Source of the DNA: Alistipes sp. An66
GTDB taxonomy: Bacteria; Bacteroidota; Bacteroidia; Bacteroidales; Rikenellaceae
Assembly: GCF_002161445.1 (NCBI RefSeq)
Contig: NZ_NFHT01000005.1
Coordinates: 117,438-181,437 of the forward strand
Length of the DNA: 64,000 nt
Reading direction: 5' to 3'
Position numbers and translations under genes: made by a program. The first letter of the stretch is position 1. Each line of letters opens with the position of its first letter. The notes beneath the pieces were generated by a model. That model worked only from the letters and a program-made list of their open reading frames with translations, ran no database searches and was not told the origin of the DNA. This document shows positions 54,318-63,747 of this stretch, piece by piece.

Positions 54318-55679
54318 ATGAACACGAAAAAATTCTGCCTCGCCGAGAACCAGATGCCCACCCAATGGTACAACATCGTGGCCGACATGCCCACGAAACC
54401 CCTCCCGCCGCTCGATCCCGCAACCAAACGCCCCGTCACCAAGGAGCAGATGTCGGCCATCTTCGCCGAGGAACTCATCGACCAGGAGATGTCCACCCAG
54501 CGTTTCATCGACATCCCCGAGGAGGTGCAGGAGATCTACAAGATCTGGCGTCCGACGCCGCTGGTGCGCGCTACGGGTCTCGAAAAGGCCCTCGACACCC
54601 CGGCGAAGATCTATTTCAAGAACGAAAGCGTCTCCCCGGCCGGATCCCACAAGCCCAATACCGCCGTGCCGCAGGCCTACTACAACTACAAGCAGGGTAT
54701 CAAGCACCTGACCACCGAGACCGGCGCCGGGCAGTGGGGGGCCTCGATCGCCTTCGCCGCGAAGCACTTCGGCATCGACCTGCGGGTCTTCATGGTCCGC
54801 GTCAGCTACGACCAGAAGCCCTACCGGCGGCTGATGATGAACACCTGGGGCGCCGAGTGCGTGGCTTCGCCCTCGATGCTCACCGAATCGGGCCGCGCCG
54901 TCCTCGAACGCGACCCGGCGTGCTCGGGAAGCCTCGGGCTGGCGATTTCGGAGGCCGTCGAGATGGCGCTCCGCCGCCCCGAAGACACGCGCTACTGCCT
55001 GGGCAGCGTCCTGAACCACGTGCTGCTGCACCAGACCGTCATCGGGCAGGAGGCCGTCACGCAGATGGAGATGGCCGACGCCGAACCCGACATCGTGATC
55101 GGCTGCTTCGGCGGCGGCAGCAACTTCGCCGGTATCGGATTCCCGTTCCTGCGCAGGAACTTCGTCGAGGGCAAGCGGATCCGCGTCGTGGCCGTCGAGC
55201 CGTCGAGCTGCCCGAAGCTCACCCGCGGGCAGTTCCAGTACGATTTCGGGGATGTCGCCGGATACACGCCCCTGATCCCGATGTACACCCTCGGGCACGA
55301 CTTCCAGCCCTCGGACATCCACGCCGGAGGCCTCCGCTACCACGGCGCCGGGTCGATCGTCAGCCAGCTGCTCAAAGACGGCCTGATCGAGGCGCAGTCG
55401 GTGCCGCAGGTCGAGACCCTCGCCGCCGGGGTGCTCTTCGCCCAGACCGAAGGGATCATCCCCGCCCCGGAATCGACGCACGCCATCGCCGCGGCGATCC
55501 GCGAGGCGCAGAAGGCCAGGGAGGAGGGGACGCCGAAGACCATCCTCTTCAACCTTTCGGGAACGGGTGTCATCGACCTCTTCGCCTACGAGCAGTATCT
55601 GGCCGGCGTGCTGAAAGACTATACGCCGTCCGATGAAGAGATCGCAAAGACGGTCAACCGGTTGGAGAAGCTGATTTGA
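54318..55679 (+). CDS. trpB: TrpB2-type tryptophan synthase beta subunit
   Basis: A 453-residue PLP enzyme that joins indole and serine to make tryptophan. The PLP lysine is in [11 protein letters not shown] (Lys 112), the Gly-rich phosphate loop in [10 protein letters not shown], and the end [11 protein letters not shown] type is [12 protein letters not shown]. The N-terminal extension of about 60 residues ([19 protein letters not shown]) and its greater length than E. coli TrpB (397) mark the TrpB2 group, which often functions without TrpA and uses free indole. No trpA gene lies nearby. It is controlled by the Trp leader and terminator just upstream, and has its own terminator. Confidence 0.92.
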   Translation: MNTKKFCLAENQMPTQWYNIVADMPTKPLPPLDPATKRPVTKEQMSAIFAEELIDQEMSTQRFIDIPEEVQEIYKIWRPTPLVRATGLEKALDTPAKIYFKNESVSPAGSHKPNTAVPQAYYNYKQGIKHLTTETGAGQWGASIAFAAKHFGIDLRVFMVRVSYDQKPYRRLMMNTWGAECVASPSMLTESGRAVLERDPACSGSLGLAISEAVEMALRRPEDTRYCLGSVLNHVLLHQTVIGQEAVTQMEMADAEPDIVIGCFGGGSNFAGIGFPFLRRNFVEGKRIRVVAVEPSSCPKLTRGQFQYDFGDVAGYTPLIPMYTLGHDFQPSDIHAGGLRYHGAGSIVSQLLKDGLIEAQSVPQVETLAAGVLFAQTEGIIPAPESTHAIAAAIREAQKAREEGTPKTILFNLSGTGVIDLFAYEQYLAGVLKDYTPSDEEIAKTVNRLEKLI

Positions 55680-55698
55680 AGCATCGGTTGAAGCAATG

Positions 55699-55742
55699 GA
55701 AGGGGCGGGCCGCCGGATGAGGTCCGCTCCTTCGTTTTTTTT
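55699..55742 (+). terminator. Terminator after trpB2
   Basis: A 10-bp stem (GAAGGGGCGG with CCGCTCCTTC, one G-U pair), followed by a G and a run of nine T. It lies 20 bases after the stop. Confidence 0.85.
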
Positions 55743-55780
55743 CGAAAAACCCTGTTTTTGAGCCTTTTCGGGCGAAATTG

Positions 55781-55812
55781 TTTGGTCCGATCGAGAAAAA
55801 TCCTTATCTTTG
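55781..55812 (+). promoter_or_regulatory. Promoter of the BACON/LRR lipoprotein gene
   Basis: TTTG at 55781-55784, a 20-base spacer and TATCTTTG at 55805-55812, an exact consensus, 40 bases before the start codon. Confidence 0.75.
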
Positions 55813-55852
55813 AATGAACCCGAGCATTTTACAAACTCAAACGAATCAGCCT

Positions 55853-57568
55853 ATGAAACGTTTTTATCTGCTGGCACTCGCTGCCACCCTTGCCTTTACA
55901 GGCTGCAAGAAGGACGATGGTGACCCCCGTCCCGAAAACCTGACCATCGCGAAGACCGAATATGCGTTTGACGCCGTCGAAAATCGGACCGCAACGGTTT
56001 CGTTCTCCGCCCCGGCCGACTGGACGCTTTCGGTCGTGTACGACGATGCCGAATCCACGGCCAACTGGCTGACTGTCACGCCCGCGAGCGGTACGGCCGG
56101 CGAACAGACCGTCGAACTGTCGGCCGCCTGCAATACGCACACCGCCTCCCGCACGGCCTTTGTGGATGTCGTCTGCGGGGAGCAGCAGGTGCGGCTGACC
56201 GTCACCCAGGCAGCTGCCGATGCTCTGGAGCTGATCATCGAGCAGACCGAATATGCGCTTGACGCCGTCGAGGAGCGGACCGCAACGGTCGCGTTTACCG
56301 CCGCGGCCGACTGGACGCTTTCGGTCGTGTACGACGATGCCGAATCCTCGGCCGACTGGCTCTCCGTCACGCCCATGAGCGGTACGGCCGGCGAACAGAC
56401 CGTCGAACTGTCGGCCGCCCGCAATTTCCGGGCATCGGACCGCACGGCTTATGCCGATCTGGTCTGCGGGGAGCAGAGCGTGCGGCTGACCGTCACCCAG
56501 ACGGCGGCATCCGAGGTTGTGGATTTCACCGCCCAGTTCGACCCGGACTTTGCAAAGAAGTTGCAGGAACTGGGGCATATCTCTGATGCGGAAAATATCA
56601 CGTCGGCTGACATGGAAAAGATAGCCGCAATCACCTCTCTGGACGTTGCGGGGAGCTATGACAATCCCGGTACGCTTACCTCTCTGCGAGGGATTGAGTA
56701 TTTCGAATCGCTGACGTTCTTGAAGTGCGACTACAATTCGTTGGAGTTGCTGGATGTCAGCGAGAACACGGCGCTGACGTTCTTGAAGTGCGACTCCAAT
56801 CAGTTGACGACGCTGGATGTCAGCGCGAACACGGCGCTGACGTATTTGTACTGCCACTCCAATCAGTTGACGACGCTGGATGTGAGCGCGAACACGGCGC
56901 TGACGACGTTGTCCTGCTCCTCCAATTCGTTGACGAAGCTGGATGTTAGACAGAATACAGAGCTGATGAATTTGTCCTGCTCCTCCAATTCGTTGACGTC
57001 GCTGGATGTGAGCCGAAATACGGCATTGACGGGTTTGTGGTGCGAATCCAATCAGTTGACGGAGCTGAATGTCAGCGCGAACACGGCACTGACGCAGTTG
57101 CACTGCGGCAGCAATCAGTTGACGGAGCTGGATGTTAGACAGAATACGGCGTTGACAGGGTTGTGGTGCTACGACAATCAGTTGACGGAGCTGGATATCA
57201 GCCGGAATACGGCGCTGACGTATTTGCACTGCGGCAGCAATCAGTTGACGTCGCTGGATGTGCGCGCGAATACGGCACTGACGCATTTGACCTGCAGCTA
57301 CAATCAGTTGACGAAGTTGGATGTGCGCGCGAACACGGCGCTGACGGATTTGTACTGCTTCTCCAATCAGTTGACATCGCTGGATATCAGCCGGAACACG
57401 GTGTTGACAGAGTTGAGCTGCTCTGACAATCCTGGAGACGGGGAGTCGACATTCCCGGTCACGGTCTGGTTTGACAACGAGACAGTGCCGGAAGGTTTGA
57501 ATGTATACTCATCGAGTTGGACGTACGGCGGCAAGACCATCACCATCGACTTCCGGAAGGCGGAATAA
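55853..57568 (+). CDS. BACON and leucine-rich-repeat surface lipoprotein
   Basis: A 571-residue lipoprotein. Signal peptide ends in the lipobox FTGC, followed by KKDDGD, a charged stretch like the surface-export signal of Bacteroidota lipoproteins, suggesting outer-surface display. Two tandem BACON domains (about residues 28-125 and 126-222), each with the WTLSVVYDDAES and VTPxSGTAGEQTVELSA cores, are followed by eleven to twelve 21-residue leucine-rich repeats of pattern NTALTxLxCxxNQLTxLDVSA (residues ~285-525), then a short C-terminal cap. BACON domains are common in Bacteroidota carbohydrate-binding surface proteins; LRRs bind proteins or glycans. Ligand unknown. The start at 55853 is chosen for the signal peptide. 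Confidence 0.85.
   Translation: MKRFYLLALAATLAFTGCKKDDGDPRPENLTIAKTEYAFDAVENRTATVSFSAPADWTLSVVYDDAESTANWLTVTPASGTAGEQTVELSAACNTHTASRTAFVDVVCGEQQVRLTVTQAAADALELIIEQTEYALDAVEERTATVAFTAAADWTLSVVYDDAESSADWLSVTPMSGTAGEQTVELSAARNFRASDRTAYADLVCGEQSVRLTVTQTAASEVVDFTAQFDPDFAKKLQELGHISDAENITSADMEKIAAITSLDVAGSYDNPGTLTSLRGIEYFESLTFLKCDYNSLELLDVSENTALTFLKCDSNQLTTLDVSANTALTYLYCHSNQLTTLDVSANTALTTLSCSSNSLTKLDVRQNTELMNLSCSSNSLTSLDVSRNTALTGLWCESNQLTELNVSANTALTQLHCGSNQLTELDVRQNTALTGLWCYDNQLTELDISRNTALTYLHCGSNQLTSLDVRANTALTHLTCSYNQLTKLDVRANTALTDLYCFSNQLTSLDISRNTVLTELSCSDNPGDGESTFPVTVWFDNETVPEGLNVYSSSWTYGGKTITIDFRKAE
55930..56511 (+). repeat. Tandem duplication of the BACON domain (291-bp unit)
   Basis: Two head-to-tail copies with a 291-base (97-codon) offset. 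Stretches such as TGGACGCTTTCGGTCGTGTA occur identically at 56021 and 56312; copies differ at scattered codons. Confidence 0.75.
56705..57429 (+). repeat. 63-bp leucine-rich-repeat tandem array
   Basis: Eleven full units and one partial unit of 63 bp. The scaffold (CTGGATGTCAGC, ATCAGTTGACG) is nearly identical in most units, while codons at LxCxxN positions differ. Confidence 0.85.
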
Positions 57569-57586
57569 CCCGTCCTGCACCACAAA

Positions 57587-57623
57587 AAAACAGGCCTGTC
57601 CTTTGACGAGACAGGCCTGTTTT
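57587..57623. terminator. Bidirectional terminator between LRR and EamA genes
   Basis: A 14-bp perfect stem (AAAACAGGCCTGTC with GACAGGCCTGTTTT), 9-base loop, between convergent genes. Confidence 0.85.
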
Positions 57624-57642
57624 CATATCCGCCCTTCTTCTT

Positions 57643-58542
57643 TTACCGCGAGCCGAGCCACAGGAAGACCATACCTACCAGAATGAAGGCCAGATCGACG
57701 GCCTTCGAGCGCAGGTTCCGCTCGTGGAACAGCATCGCACCGCACAGGAACGATACCACGACCGATCCCCGCCGGATCATCGAGACGATCGAGATCATGG
57801 CATCCGGCTCCTGCAAGGCGTAGAGATAGGCGAAGTCGGCCAGCGTCAGGAAAACCGAAATCAGCGGGATGGCCCAGCTCCACCGGAACGGCGTCGTGCG
57901 GCCCCGCCGCGGCAGCCACAGCACGGCGACCACCACCGACATCATCAGGAACTGGTACAAGTTGTACCAGCTCTGCACGAAAACCGGGTCGAGGCGCGTC
58001 ATGATGTATTTGTCGTAGAGCCCGCTCACGGCCCCCGTGACGGCCGCCAGCGCAATGAAGAGAATCCAGAGGTTGTGGGTGAAGTCGACCCCCTCGCGGC
58101 GGGAAGACCGGCTCAACAGAAACAGCGACACCAGAGCCAGCGCCACACCGATCCACTGGCAGGCGTTGAGCCGTTCGCCGAAGAAGAGGAATGCTCCGAC
58201 GAGCACCATGACGGGCCGCGTGGCGTTGATCGGGCCCACGATCGTGATCGGCAGGTGCTTCATGCCGAAGTAGCCGAAGATCCACGACGTGAGGACGATC
58301 ACCGATTTGAGGATCACCAGTCCGTGGGCCGTGGCGGTGCCGGGCGAGGCGGCGAGCACCGTGCCGTCGAACCATCCCAGGCCGAACTCCGCGGAGAGGA
58401 TCGCCGGGACGAAAAACAGCGTCGAGAAGAGCGTATTGAGCAGCAGTACCGGAAGCACGGCGTTTCCGGTCAGGGCCTTTTTCTTGGCAACGTCATACAG
58501 GCCGAGCAGCGCGGCCGAGGTAAAGGCAAGGGTCAGCCACAT
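57643..58542 (-). CDS. EamA/DMT family transporter
   Basis: A 299-residue membrane protein with about ten membrane helices in two five-helix EamA repeats, as in the drug/metabolite transporter superfamily. The N-terminal half contains GYFGMKHLPITIVGPINATR and the second half LWILFIALAAVTGAVSGL, DFAYLYALQEPDAMISIVSM; both EamA repeats have the usual PI/GP and GE/GL motifs at helix ends. Such carriers export amino acids, nucleotide sugars or other small metabolites; substrate is unknown. It is a single gene between a terminator and the lysA region, convergent with the LRR gene. Confidence 0.88.
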   Translation of the reverse strand: MWLTLAFTSAALLGLYDVAKKKALTGNAVLPVLLLNTLFSTLFFVPAILSAEFGLGWFDGTVLAASPGTATAHGLVILKSVIVLTSWIFGYFGMKHLPITIVGPINATRPVMVLVGAFLFFGERLNACQWIGVALALVSLFLLSRSSRREGVDFTHNLWILFIALAAVTGAVSGLYDKYIMTRLDPVFVQSWYNLYQFLMMSVVVAVLWLPRRGRTTPFRWSWAIPLISVFLTLADFAYLYALQEPDAMISIVSMIRRGSVVVSFLCGAMLFHERNLRSKAVDLAFILVGMVFLWLGSR

Positions 58543-58581
58543 GGTTGAGAAAGATTTCGTTCGTTACGTAAGAAAAGCAAG

Positions 58582-58605
58582 GAAGGCGGCTTCGGGGCCG
58601 CCTTC
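58582..58605 (-). terminator. Terminator after lysA
   Basis: On the minus strand, a 9-bp stem (GAAGGCGGC with GCCGCCTTC) and 6-base loop, followed by CTTGCTTTTC, 20 bases after the lysA stop. Confidence 0.7.
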
Positions 58606-58624
58606 GTTGGGATGAAATGGTCGT

Positions 58625-59788
58625 TTACTTGATTTCGTCGCTGTAAACCGCACCCGGAAGGTCGTGGAGGTTGTAGCGCGAGGCCATCGACATGCCGTAG
58701 GCTCCGGCCGACTTGATCGTCAGCAGGTCGCCCCGCTGCGTCGTGCGCAGCGTCACGTTCTCGTCGAAGACGTCCGTCGATTCGCAGGCCGTGCCCACGA
58801 CCGTATATTTCGTTCGCGGAGCGTCGTCCGCCGCCGTGATGTTCTCGATGTTGTGGTACGAACCGTACAGGGCCGGGCGGATCAGCTCGGTCATCGAGGC
58901 GTCGACGATCAGCAGCCGCCGTCCCGTAGCCGTCGTCTTGTTGAACAGCACCGTCGTGATCAGCTCGCCGCACTCGGCGACGATCGAACGCCCGAACTCG
59001 AAGTGAACCTCCCGGTCGCCGACGCACAGGTGGTTGTGCACGATCGAGAACAACGACGCGAAGTTCGGGATCGGCTCGTTCTCCGGAACGTCGTAGTTCA
59101 CGCCCAGACCGCCGCCCACGTCGACGAACCGCAGCTCGAAACCGAGCTTTTCCAGATTCTCGACGATGACGTTCACCTTGTTGCACATGTTCTCGAAGAC
59201 GTGCAGCTCGCGGATCTGCGAACCGATGTGCAGGTGCAGACCGATGATGCGGATGTGCGTCAGCGCGCGGATCTCCCCGGCGTGTTCGAGCACCTCCTCA
59301 TACGAAATGCCGAACTTGCTGTCGGCCTGTCCCGTGTCGATGCAGTGGTTCGTCTTCGGGTCGATGTCCGGGTTGATGCGCAGCGCAACATCCGTCGTCT
59401 TGCCCATTTCGGCCGAGAAGCGGTCGATGAGTTCCAGCTCCTGGATCGACTCGCAGTTGATCGCCAGAATCTCCTGCTCGATGGCGTAGCGGAGCTCCTT
59501 GTCCCGTTTTCCGACGCCCGCATAGACGATCCCCTTCGGGTCGAAGCCCGCCTCGATCGCCTTCCGGAGCTCGTTGCCGCTCGCACAGTCGATGCCCAGA
59601 CCGTATTCGCGGATGATCCCCAGCAGGTGGTCGTCGTAGTTCGCCTTGATGGCGTAGTGCACCTTGTAGCCGTACTTGTTCGACTCCGATACGACGCTTT
59701 CCAGCGTCTGGCGCAGCAACGCCGTGTCGTAAAGATAGAACGGGGTCTCGTAGCCCCGGAGTTTCGATGCGATCTGTCTGCTCAACAT
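58625..59788 (-). CDS. lysA: Diaminopimelate decarboxylase
   Basis: A 387-residue PLP enzyme, last step of lysine synthesis (meso-diaminopimelate to lysine). Visible: YETPFYLYDTALLR near the start, the PLP Lys in VHYAIKANYDDHL (Lys 48), GGGLGVNY, VAECGELITT, and CESTDVFDENVTL containing the catalytic Cys. The start is ATG 59788 (MLSRQIASKLRG). The length matches the compact Bacteroidota type (E. coli LysA is 420). It is transcribed from an exact -33/-7 promoter, divergent from lepA. Confidence 0.94.
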   Translation of the reverse strand: MLSRQIASKLRGYETPFYLYDTALLRQTLESVVSESNKYGYKVHYAIKANYDDHLLGIIREYGLGIDCASGNELRKAIEAGFDPKGIVYAGVGKRDKELRYAIEQEILAINCESIQELELIDRFSAEMGKTTDVALRINPDIDPKTNHCIDTGQADSKFGISYEEVLEHAGEIRALTHIRIIGLHLHIGSQIRELHVFENMCNKVNVIVENLEKLGFELRFVDVGGGLGVNYDVPENEPIPNFASLFSIVHNHLCVGDREVHFEFGRSIVAECGELITTVLFNKTTATGRRLLIVDASMTELIRPALYGSYHNIENITAADDAPRTKYTVVGTACESTDVFDENVTLRTTQRGDLLTIKSAGAYGMSMASRYNLHDLPGAVYSDEIK

Positions 59789-59821
59789 AACTGCCTGAAT
59801 TTTCCCTGTGGTTTCAGTTCG

Positions 59822-59853
59822 CAAATGTATGTATTATTAATTATTTTTACAAA
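59822..59853 (-). promoter_or_regulatory. Promoter of lysA
   Basis: On the minus strand TTTG (59853-59850), a 20-base spacer and TACATTTG (59829-59822), a perfect fit; the -7 box is 33 bases before the ATG. No lysine riboswitch or Lys-rich leader was seen. Confidence 0.7.
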
Positions 59854-59893
59854 TCCTCCGGCCCGGAATCCCTTTACTATTCAAAATATTTCC

Positions 59894-59901
59894 TATCTTT
59901 G
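59894..59901 (+). promoter_or_regulatory. Probable -7 element of lepA
   Basis: TATCTTTG, exact -7 consensus, 21 bases before the lepA ATG; no clear -33 at normal distance. Confidence 0.5.
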
Positions 59902-59922
59902 CGTGAGATTTTACACGCTTGT

Positions 59923-61713
59923 ATGAAAAATATCCGCAACTTCTGCATCATAGCCCATATCGACCACGGGAAATCGACCCTCGCAGACCGCCTGCTGGAA
60001 AAGACCAATACCCTGAACCAGCGCGAAATGCAGTCGCAGGTCCTCGATGACATGGAGCTCGAACGCGAAAAGGGAATCACCATCAAGAGCCACGCCATCC
60101 AGATGGAGTACACGGCCCGCGACGGCGAACGCTATACGCTCAACCTGATCGACACCCCGGGACACGTCGACTTCTCCTACGAGGTCTCGCGCGCCATCGC
60201 CTCGTGCGAGGGCGCCCTGCTCGTCGTCGACGCCACGCAGGGCATCCAGGCACAGACCATCTCGAACCTCTACCTCGCCGTCGGACACGACCTCGAAATC
60301 ATCCCCGTGCTGAACAAGATCGACATGGAATCCGCCATGATCGACGAGGTCAAGGACCAGGTCATCGACCTGATCGGATGCAGGGAGGAGGATATCCTGC
60401 TCGCCTCGGGAAAAACCGGACTCGGCATCGAGGAGGTCCTCGAAGCCATCGTGCAGCGCATCCCCGCACCCAAAGGCGATGAAAACGCCCCGTTGCAGGC
60501 CCTGATCTTCGACTCGGTGTTCAACCCCTTCCGCGGCATCATCGCCTATTTCCGCGTCTTCAACGGAACCATCCGGAAGGGCGACCACGTCAAGTTCTTC
60601 AACACCGGAAGCGAATACGACGCCGACGAAGTGGGCGTGCTCAAACTCAAAATGCAGCCCCGCGACGAGATCCGCGCCGGAGACGTCGGCTATATCTGCT
60701 CGGGAATCAAAACCTCGTCGGACGTCAAGGTCGGCGATACGATCACCTCGGTGGCAAACCCCGCGCAGGAGGCCATCGCCGGATTCGAGGACGTCAAACC
60801 CATGGTCTTCGCCGGCGTCTATCCCGTCGAGGCCGACCAGTACGAAGACCTGCGCGCCTCGCTCGAAAAGTTGCAGCTCAACGACGCCTCGCTCACCTTC
60901 GAGCCCGAAAGCTCGCTCGCCCTCGGATTCGGATTCCGCTGCGGATTCCTCGGACTGCTCCACATGGAGATCATCCAGGAGCGCCTCTACCGCGAATTCG
61001 ACATGGACGTCATCACCACCGTGCCCAACGTCTCCTACCGCGTCACCACCACGCAGGGCGACGTCCTGGAGGTCCACAACCCCTCGGGACTGCCCGAAAT
61101 CACCAAAATCGCCAAGATCGAGGAGCCCTACATCCTCGCGCAGATCATCACCAAGTCCGAATTCCTCGGCAACGTCATCAAACTCTGCATCGACAAGCGC
61201 GGCGTGATGAAAAACCAGACCTTCATCACCCAGGACCGCGTCGAGGTCAACTTCGACATGCCCCTCTCGGAGATCGTCTTCGACTTCTACGACAAGTTGA
61301 AGAGCATCTCCAAAGGATACGCCTCGTTCGACTACCACCGCACGGGATTCCAGCTCTCGAAACTCGTCAAACTCGATATTCTGCTGAACGGCGAACCCGT
61401 CGACGCCCTCTCGTCGCTCACCTACACCGACCATGCCTACGACTTCGGACGCAAGATGTGCGAGAAACTCAAAGAGCTCATCCCGCGCCAGCAGTTCGAC
61501 ATCGCCATACAGGCCGCCATCGGCGCCAAAATCATCGCCCGCGAGACGGTCAAGGCCGTGCGCAAGGACGTTACGGCCAAGTGCTACGGCGGCGACATCT
61601 CCCGCAAGCGCAAGCTGCTCGAAAAACAGAAGAAGGGCAAGAAGCGCATGCGTCAGATCGGCAACGTCGAAGTCCCGCAGTCGGCATTCCTCGCCGTCCT
61701 GAAAATGGATTGA
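59923..61713 (+). CDS. lepA: Elongation factor 4 (LepA)
   Basis: A 596-residue ribosome-associated GTPase that assists translation initiation/ribosome biogenesis and back-translocation. GTPase motifs: [15 protein letters not shown] (residues ~11-25), [15 protein letters not shown] (G3), NKIDMESA (G4), plus domain II and III and the LepA-specific C-terminal domain ([38 protein letters not shown]). The length matches E. coli LepA. The start at 59923 ([12 protein letters not shown]) is the family start. A -7 element lies 21 bases upstream. The downstream AMP-ligase gene begins after a duplicated 15-base tail of lepA. Confidence 0.97.
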   Translation: MKNIRNFCIIAHIDHGKSTLADRLLEKTNTLNQREMQSQVLDDMELEREKGITIKSHAIQMEYTARDGERYTLNLIDTPGHVDFSYEVSRAIASCEGALLVVDATQGIQAQTISNLYLAVGHDLEIIPVLNKIDMESAMIDEVKDQVIDLIGCREEDILLASGKTGLGIEEVLEAIVQRIPAPKGDENAPLQALIFDSVFNPFRGIIAYFRVFNGTIRKGDHVKFFNTGSEYDADEVGVLKLKMQPRDEIRAGDVGYICSGIKTSSDVKVGDTITSVANPAQEAIAGFEDVKPMVFAGVYPVEADQYEDLRASLEKLQLNDASLTFEPESSLALGFGFRCGFLGLLHMEIIQERLYREFDMDVITTVPNVSYRVTTTQGDVLEVHNPSGLPEITKIAKIEEPYILAQIITKSEFLGNVIKLCIDKRGVMKNQTFITQDRVEVNFDMPLSEIVFDFYDKLKSISKGYASFDYHRTGFQLSKLVKLDILLNGEPVDALSSLTYTDHAYDFGRKMCEKLKELIPRQQFDIAIQAAIGAKIIARETVKAVRKDVTAKCYGGDISRKRKLLEKQKKGKKRMRQIGNVEVPQSAFLAVLKMD

Positions 61714-61764
61714 GCCGCAAACCCGCACGACGGAACAAAAACTCCGTGTTGAAAATGGATTGAG
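61700..61764 (+). repeat. Duplicated 15-bp 3' end of lepA
   Basis: The lepA end TGAAAATGGATTGAG (61700-61714) recurs at 61750-61764, 50 bp on. The second copy lies just before the acyl-CoA ligase start and keeps the in-frame stop sequence. Confidence 0.8.
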
Positions 61765-61775
61765 ATTCTGGAAAA

Positions 61776-63683
61776 ATGAAGAAAACCATCATCGACCTCT
61801 TCGAGGCCTCCGTCGACAAGTACGGCGGCAAGACCTTCCTGCTCGAAAAACGACACCACAAGTTCGAGCCCACGACCTATGCCGAAACCCGTGAACTGGC
61901 CCTCGAAGTCGGCGCCGGCCTCGTCTCCGTCGGTATCCGGCCGAAGGACAAGGTCGCCATCCTCGCCGAAGGATCCAACGCCTGGATCATCTCCGAACTC
62001 GGACTCTTCTACGCGGGAGCCATCAGCGTGCCCCTCTCGGTAAAGCTCGAAGAGTCGAACGACCTCCTGTTCCGGCTGCGCCACGCCGAGGTCAAGGCGA
62101 TCTTCGTCTCGAAGTACCAGCTGCCCAAGATCCGCCGCATCCGCGCCGAACTCCCGCAGATCGAGCACGTCATCGTCCTCGGACACATTCCCCTCGAAAC
62201 CGGGGAGACCGCCTACGGAACCCTGCGCCGGCTCGGCCGCGACTACCTCTCGAAGCACAAGGAGGAGTTTTTGAAGATCGGGCAGGCCATTCAGAACGAC
62301 GACTACGCCACGATCACCTACACCTCCGGGACCACGGCCGACCCGAAGGGCGTCGTCCTCACGCACCGCAACTACACGGCCAATGTCGAGCAGTCGCTCT
62401 CGCGCATCGACATCCCGTCCTACTACCGCACGCTGATCATCCTGCCGCTGGACCACTGCTTCGCCCACGTCGTCGGATTCTACATCATGATCGCCTGCGG
62501 CGCCTCGGTCGCCACGGTCCAGATCGGCAAAACCCCGATGGAGACCCTCAAAAACATCCCGCTGAACATCCGCGAGGTGCAGCCCCATTTTCTGTTGTCG
62601 GTCCCGGCGCTGGCCAAGAATTTCCGCAAGAACATCGAAAACTCGATCCGCACCAAAGGCGCCTTCACGGAGAAGTTCTTCCGCCTTGCGCTCAAAGTCG
62701 GCTATGCCTACAACGCCGACGGGTACAGCCGCGGTAAAGGGTGGCGCTGTCTGCTGCGGCCCTTCGTCTCGCTCTTCGACGCCGTGCTCTTCCGCAAGGT
62801 CCGCGAGGCGTTCGGCGGCTGCATGAAGTTCTTCGTCGGCGGCGGAGCGCTGCTCGACGCCGAATTGCAGCGCTTCTTCTATGCCATCGGCATCCCGATG
62901 TTCCAGGGATACGGGCTCTCGGAGGCCACGCCCGTCATCTCGACCAACTCGCCGAAATACCACTGGCACCGCTTCGGGTCGTCGGGCAAGATCCTCATCC
63001 CGCTCGACCTGAAAATCCTCGACGAGGAGGGGCGCGAGATGCCCCGCGGCCAAAAGGGCGAGATCGTCATCCGCGGCGAGAACGTCATGGCCGGATACTG
63101 GAAGAACCCCGAAGCCACGGCCGAAACCGTCCGCGACGGATGGCTCCACACGGGCGACATGGGCTACGTCTCGCAGGACGAGTTCCTCTATGTGCTGGGG
63201 CGGTTCAAGAGCCTGCTGATCGCCTCGGACGGCGAGAAGTACAGCCCCGAGGGAATGGAGGAGTCGATCGTCGACAAGTCGCCGTTCATCGACCAGATCA
63301 TCATTCACAACAACCAGAATCCCTTCACGGGGGCGATCGTCGTTCCGAATGCCGAAGCGTTGCGGCGCGAACTCGACCAGCGCAAGACCGTGGGGGAGGA
63401 GCGCCCGGCCGCCGCGGCCCGCATCCTTGCCGCCGAGATCGACAAGTACCGGGCAGGAGGCGTGTTCGCCGGGGAATTCCCGGAGCGCTGGCTGCCGGCG
63501 GGGCTGGCGATCGTCGACGAGGCCTTCACCGAGCAGAACGGGCTGGTGAACAGCACGATGAAGATCGTACGGTCGAAAGTCGAGGAGCGTTTCCGCGAGC
63601 GGTTGGAGTATCTCTACTCACCGGACGGGAAGCAGGTGGAAAATTCTGAAAATCTGAAAGCTCTGAAAAAATTGCTCGGATGA
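61776..63683 (+). CDS. Long-chain acyl-CoA ligase (AMP-binding)
   Basis: A 635-residue ANL-superfamily ligase that activates fatty acids to acyl-CoA via acyl-AMP. The P-loop-like motif is TYTSGTTADPKGVVLTHRN near residue 181; later elements are YGLSEATPVISTNS (aminoacyl-specific loop), GWLHTGDMGYV and GRFKSLLIASDGEKYSPEGME (C-terminal catalytic hinge and Lys region). The closest group is bacterial FadD15/FACS-type enzymes with a C-terminal extension. It starts 62 bases after lepA. Fatty-acid chain specificity is unknown. Confidence 0.92.
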   Translation: MKKTIIDLFEASVDKYGGKTFLLEKRHHKFEPTTYAETRELALEVGAGLVSVGIRPKDKVAILAEGSNAWIISELGLFYAGAISVPLSVKLEESNDLLFRLRHAEVKAIFVSKYQLPKIRRIRAELPQIEHVIVLGHIPLETGETAYGTLRRLGRDYLSKHKEEFLKIGQAIQNDDYATITYTSGTTADPKGVVLTHRNYTANVEQSLSRIDIPSYYRTLIILPLDHCFAHVVGFYIMIACGASVATVQIGKTPMETLKNIPLNIREVQPHFLLSVPALAKNFRKNIENSIRTKGAFTEKFFRLALKVGYAYNADGYSRGKGWRCLLRPFVSLFDAVLFRKVREAFGGCMKFFVGGGALLDAELQRFFYAIGIPMFQGYGLSEATPVISTNSPKYHWHRFGSSGKILIPLDLKILDEEGREMPRGQKGEIVIRGENVMAGYWKNPEATAETVRDGWLHTGDMGYVSQDEFLYVLGRFKSLLIASDGEKYSPEGMEESIVDKSPFIDQIIIHNNQNPFTGAIVVPNAEALRRELDQRKTVGEERPAAAARILAAEIDKYRAGGVFAGEFPERWLPAGLAIVDEAFTEQNGLVNSTMKIVRSKVEERFRERLEYLYSPDGKQVENSENLKALKKLLG

Positions 63684-63705
63684 GGCATTTTTCGGGGCGG
63701 GAAAA

Positions 63706-63736
63706 CTTGTCAATTCAAAAATTCGGAGTATCTTTG
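63706..63736 (+). promoter_or_regulatory. Promoter of tRNA-Gly
   Basis: CTTG at 63706-63709, a 19-base spacer and TATCTTTG at 63729-63736, exact at -7, 11 bases before the mature tRNA 5' end. Confidence 0.65.
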
Positions 63737-63747
63737 TACTCCGTAAC

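Noticed and set aside
56705..57429. Diversity-generating retroelement target
   Set aside because: No reverse transcriptase, template repeat or A-to-N substitution pattern is present in the window; the variation is between tandem repeats of one gene.
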